Source: Streptococcus sp. oral taxon 431 (GTDB lineage Bacteria > Bacillota > Bacilli > Lactobacillales > Streptococcaceae). Taken from it: a DNA stretch of 64,000 nt. The translations under genes were made by a program, and so were the position numbers. Each line of letters starts with the position of its first letter. The stretch's first letter is position 1. The notes below the pieces were generated by a model. The model was not told the DNA's origin. It saw only the letters and a program-made list of their open reading frames with translations, and ran no database searches. Below are positions 63,901-64,000 of the stretch, in pieces. The stretch lies in NCBI RefSeq assembly GCF_001553685.1, contig NZ_CP014264.1, positions 752,001 to 816,000 of the forward strand, read 5' to 3'.

Positions 63901-64000
63901 CAAGGTGAAGGTGACAAACTAGCGGCTGGTGTCATCGAATATTCTACAGATGGTACAAACTGGAAGAACCTTCAGACCTTAACTGGGGATCGGATTTCAG
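60922..64000 (+). CDS. Surface GH84 beta-N-acetylhexosaminidase, 3' end outside window
   Basis: An uninterrupted frame of 1026 codons that runs off the window. It has a YSIRK signal nearly identical to that of BgaA (YSIRKFAIGAASVMVGAS), an acidic spacer to about residue 165, then a GH20b-like N domain (about 168-300) and the GH84 catalytic barrel beginning KNRGFIEGYYGNPW near 312. The catalytic Asp pair is in VLADDAAWP (D431-D432). A helical region and F5/8-type C (discoidin-like) modules follow to the edge. GH84 enzymes remove beta-linked GlcNAc and related residues, a natural step after BgaA exposes GlcNAc. The start has GAGGAAAGG about 16-20 bases upstream and weak GAAGAAAG close by. Confidence 0.9.
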   Translation, partial: MDHQFFEKRCHYSIRKFAIGAASVMVGASIFGASMVQAAETEPALEAETSLTQLPPEDKLSPELASAIKSAEADFVSETKVEEVATKSQAPEETSSKPLETKNSTVEKGVTTVENASTEVAPTEAHVAIEPTKPGEVNGTVEKADSFTADKPTSKAEIDAAKSQVAKKEYTVFPRPQKVTYGDGITALEGKVNLVLSDGLDIYTRNRAKEILQASNVSYTTSTKATEGATNIFLGVRGKAPLAEKEVQDISSELYDKIDAYVLRVKDNKISIVGKDTDAVFFGLTTLKQMLKESPVPVLRDVTVEDYAEVKNRGFIEGYYGNPWTKENREDLMRYGGDLKLTQYFFAPKDDPYHNAKWRELYPEEKMSEIRDLARVGNETKTRYVWTIHPFMHKKMRFDTDELYKQDLDVIKAKFTQLLDAGVREFGVLADDAAWPVGGYNSYVRLMTDLTNWLTEQETKYSGLRKDMIFVPAWYMGQGTEDELRTLNERLPETVHLTLTGGKVWGAVDQTFLTNLKKNLTEGGKKYRPIHFWINWPCNDNTKQHLILGGGEKFLHPNVDLSLAQGIMLNPMQQSEVSKVALFDVAQYGWKQWRSAEEAEKINDTAFNYVVNGSFEESEVSKAFRELGKHMRNQNRPPHVTKLEESVELAPKLTDFYNKLKAGQNVDAERKELKGIFANLKADALLLKEKGDRKLIDQIHYWLDNTVDQMDALEALLTATEGLAEKNDAKVWEHYYAGVKYYDQSISYSFFYVDHYERAEFGVQHIRPFINNLKEYLATHIQTMLHPDKLVTTFITNRAGIEGGLAEVTDGDLDTHAIVKTTTVIERDDYVGLRFNKAIKVHTLGFATGTKTADNYTFGNALVEYQNEQGEWVALTSPAYTGRERTLEFKDLDITAQAVRMRATAKKDNAWLAMREIAVNRPLELGSKKVKGSITLSPNLVYKYGTSVLQMQDGKANTESMMAHANQTNVTPENAWVQMDLGGAKKVKHVHLVQGEGDKLAAGVIEYSTDGTNWKNLQTLTGDRIS

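Overview
The window comes from a mitis-group Streptococcus (S. mitis, S. oralis or a close relative of S. pneumoniae). The evidence is the low-GC composition, the psaBCA-tpx-psaR and pepO neighbourhood, an RR01/HK01-like two-component pair next to the thrS/rpsO region, clpE-folD-bgaA order, YSIRK surface proteins and an SMK-box metK leader. Several arrangements differ from what I recall of pneumococcus: an ISL3 copy in the 3' end of metK, BceAB next to the RR01/HK01 pair, a very long BgaA, and a GH84 enzyme behind bgaA.

1-8100: pnp (5' end outside the window), cysE, a tandem GNAT protein and a nucleoside phosphorylase run together. They are followed by the overlapping set cysS-mrnC-PucR-like regulator and by msmK with its own cre-controlled promoter. 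8200-10920: rel and dtd. 10920-14880 (minus): psaR, tpx and psaBCA, with a PsaR operator over the psaB promoter. 14995-18735: pepO, then a convergent MBL hydrolase and a DUF2974 lipase-like protein.

18831-23553: a complete Bce-type antimicrobial-peptide sensing and resistance module. It holds a response regulator, an intramembrane-sensing kinase, a perfect operator palindrome, an uncharacterised 37-aa ORF, an ABC ATPase and a FtsX-type permease. 23554-27840: a candidate non-coding transcript, a DUF389 membrane protein, and the T-box-controlled MazG-like/thrS transcript (minus). 27841-29396: a small membrane protein, rpsO with a structured leader, and a roughly 700-bp gene-free stretch containing a tandemly duplicated structured repeat. 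29397-32909: a catechol/ferric-siderophore type ABC importer whose last gene is a siderophore-esterase-like hydrolase overlapping the binding-protein gene. 33066-35030: a DEAD-box helicase, a short ORF remnant and a deletion derivative of an IS3-type element.

35089-39613 (minus): a second four-gene Bce-like module with a different operator. 39860-42261: guaA (minus) and a divergent GntR regulator. 42388-45150: metK under an SMK (SAM-III) riboswitch, with an ISL3-family element inserted three codons before its native stop. 45148-49788 (minus): GNAT, DUF1827, NUDIX, clpE (CtsR operator) and DUF1797. 49984-52551: an amino-acid ABC permease/ATPase pair and folD, framed by two related structured intergenic repeats. 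52790-64000: a 2653-aa surface beta-galactosidase and the first 1026 codons of a surface GH84 hexosaminidase, likely successive steps in host-glycan degradation.

No tRNA, rRNA, CRISPR array or prophage was seen. The most notable items are the metK::ISL3 C-terminal replacement, the two Bce modules with the unannotated small ORF, the siderophore importer-esterase operon, and the unexplained structured intergenic repeats.
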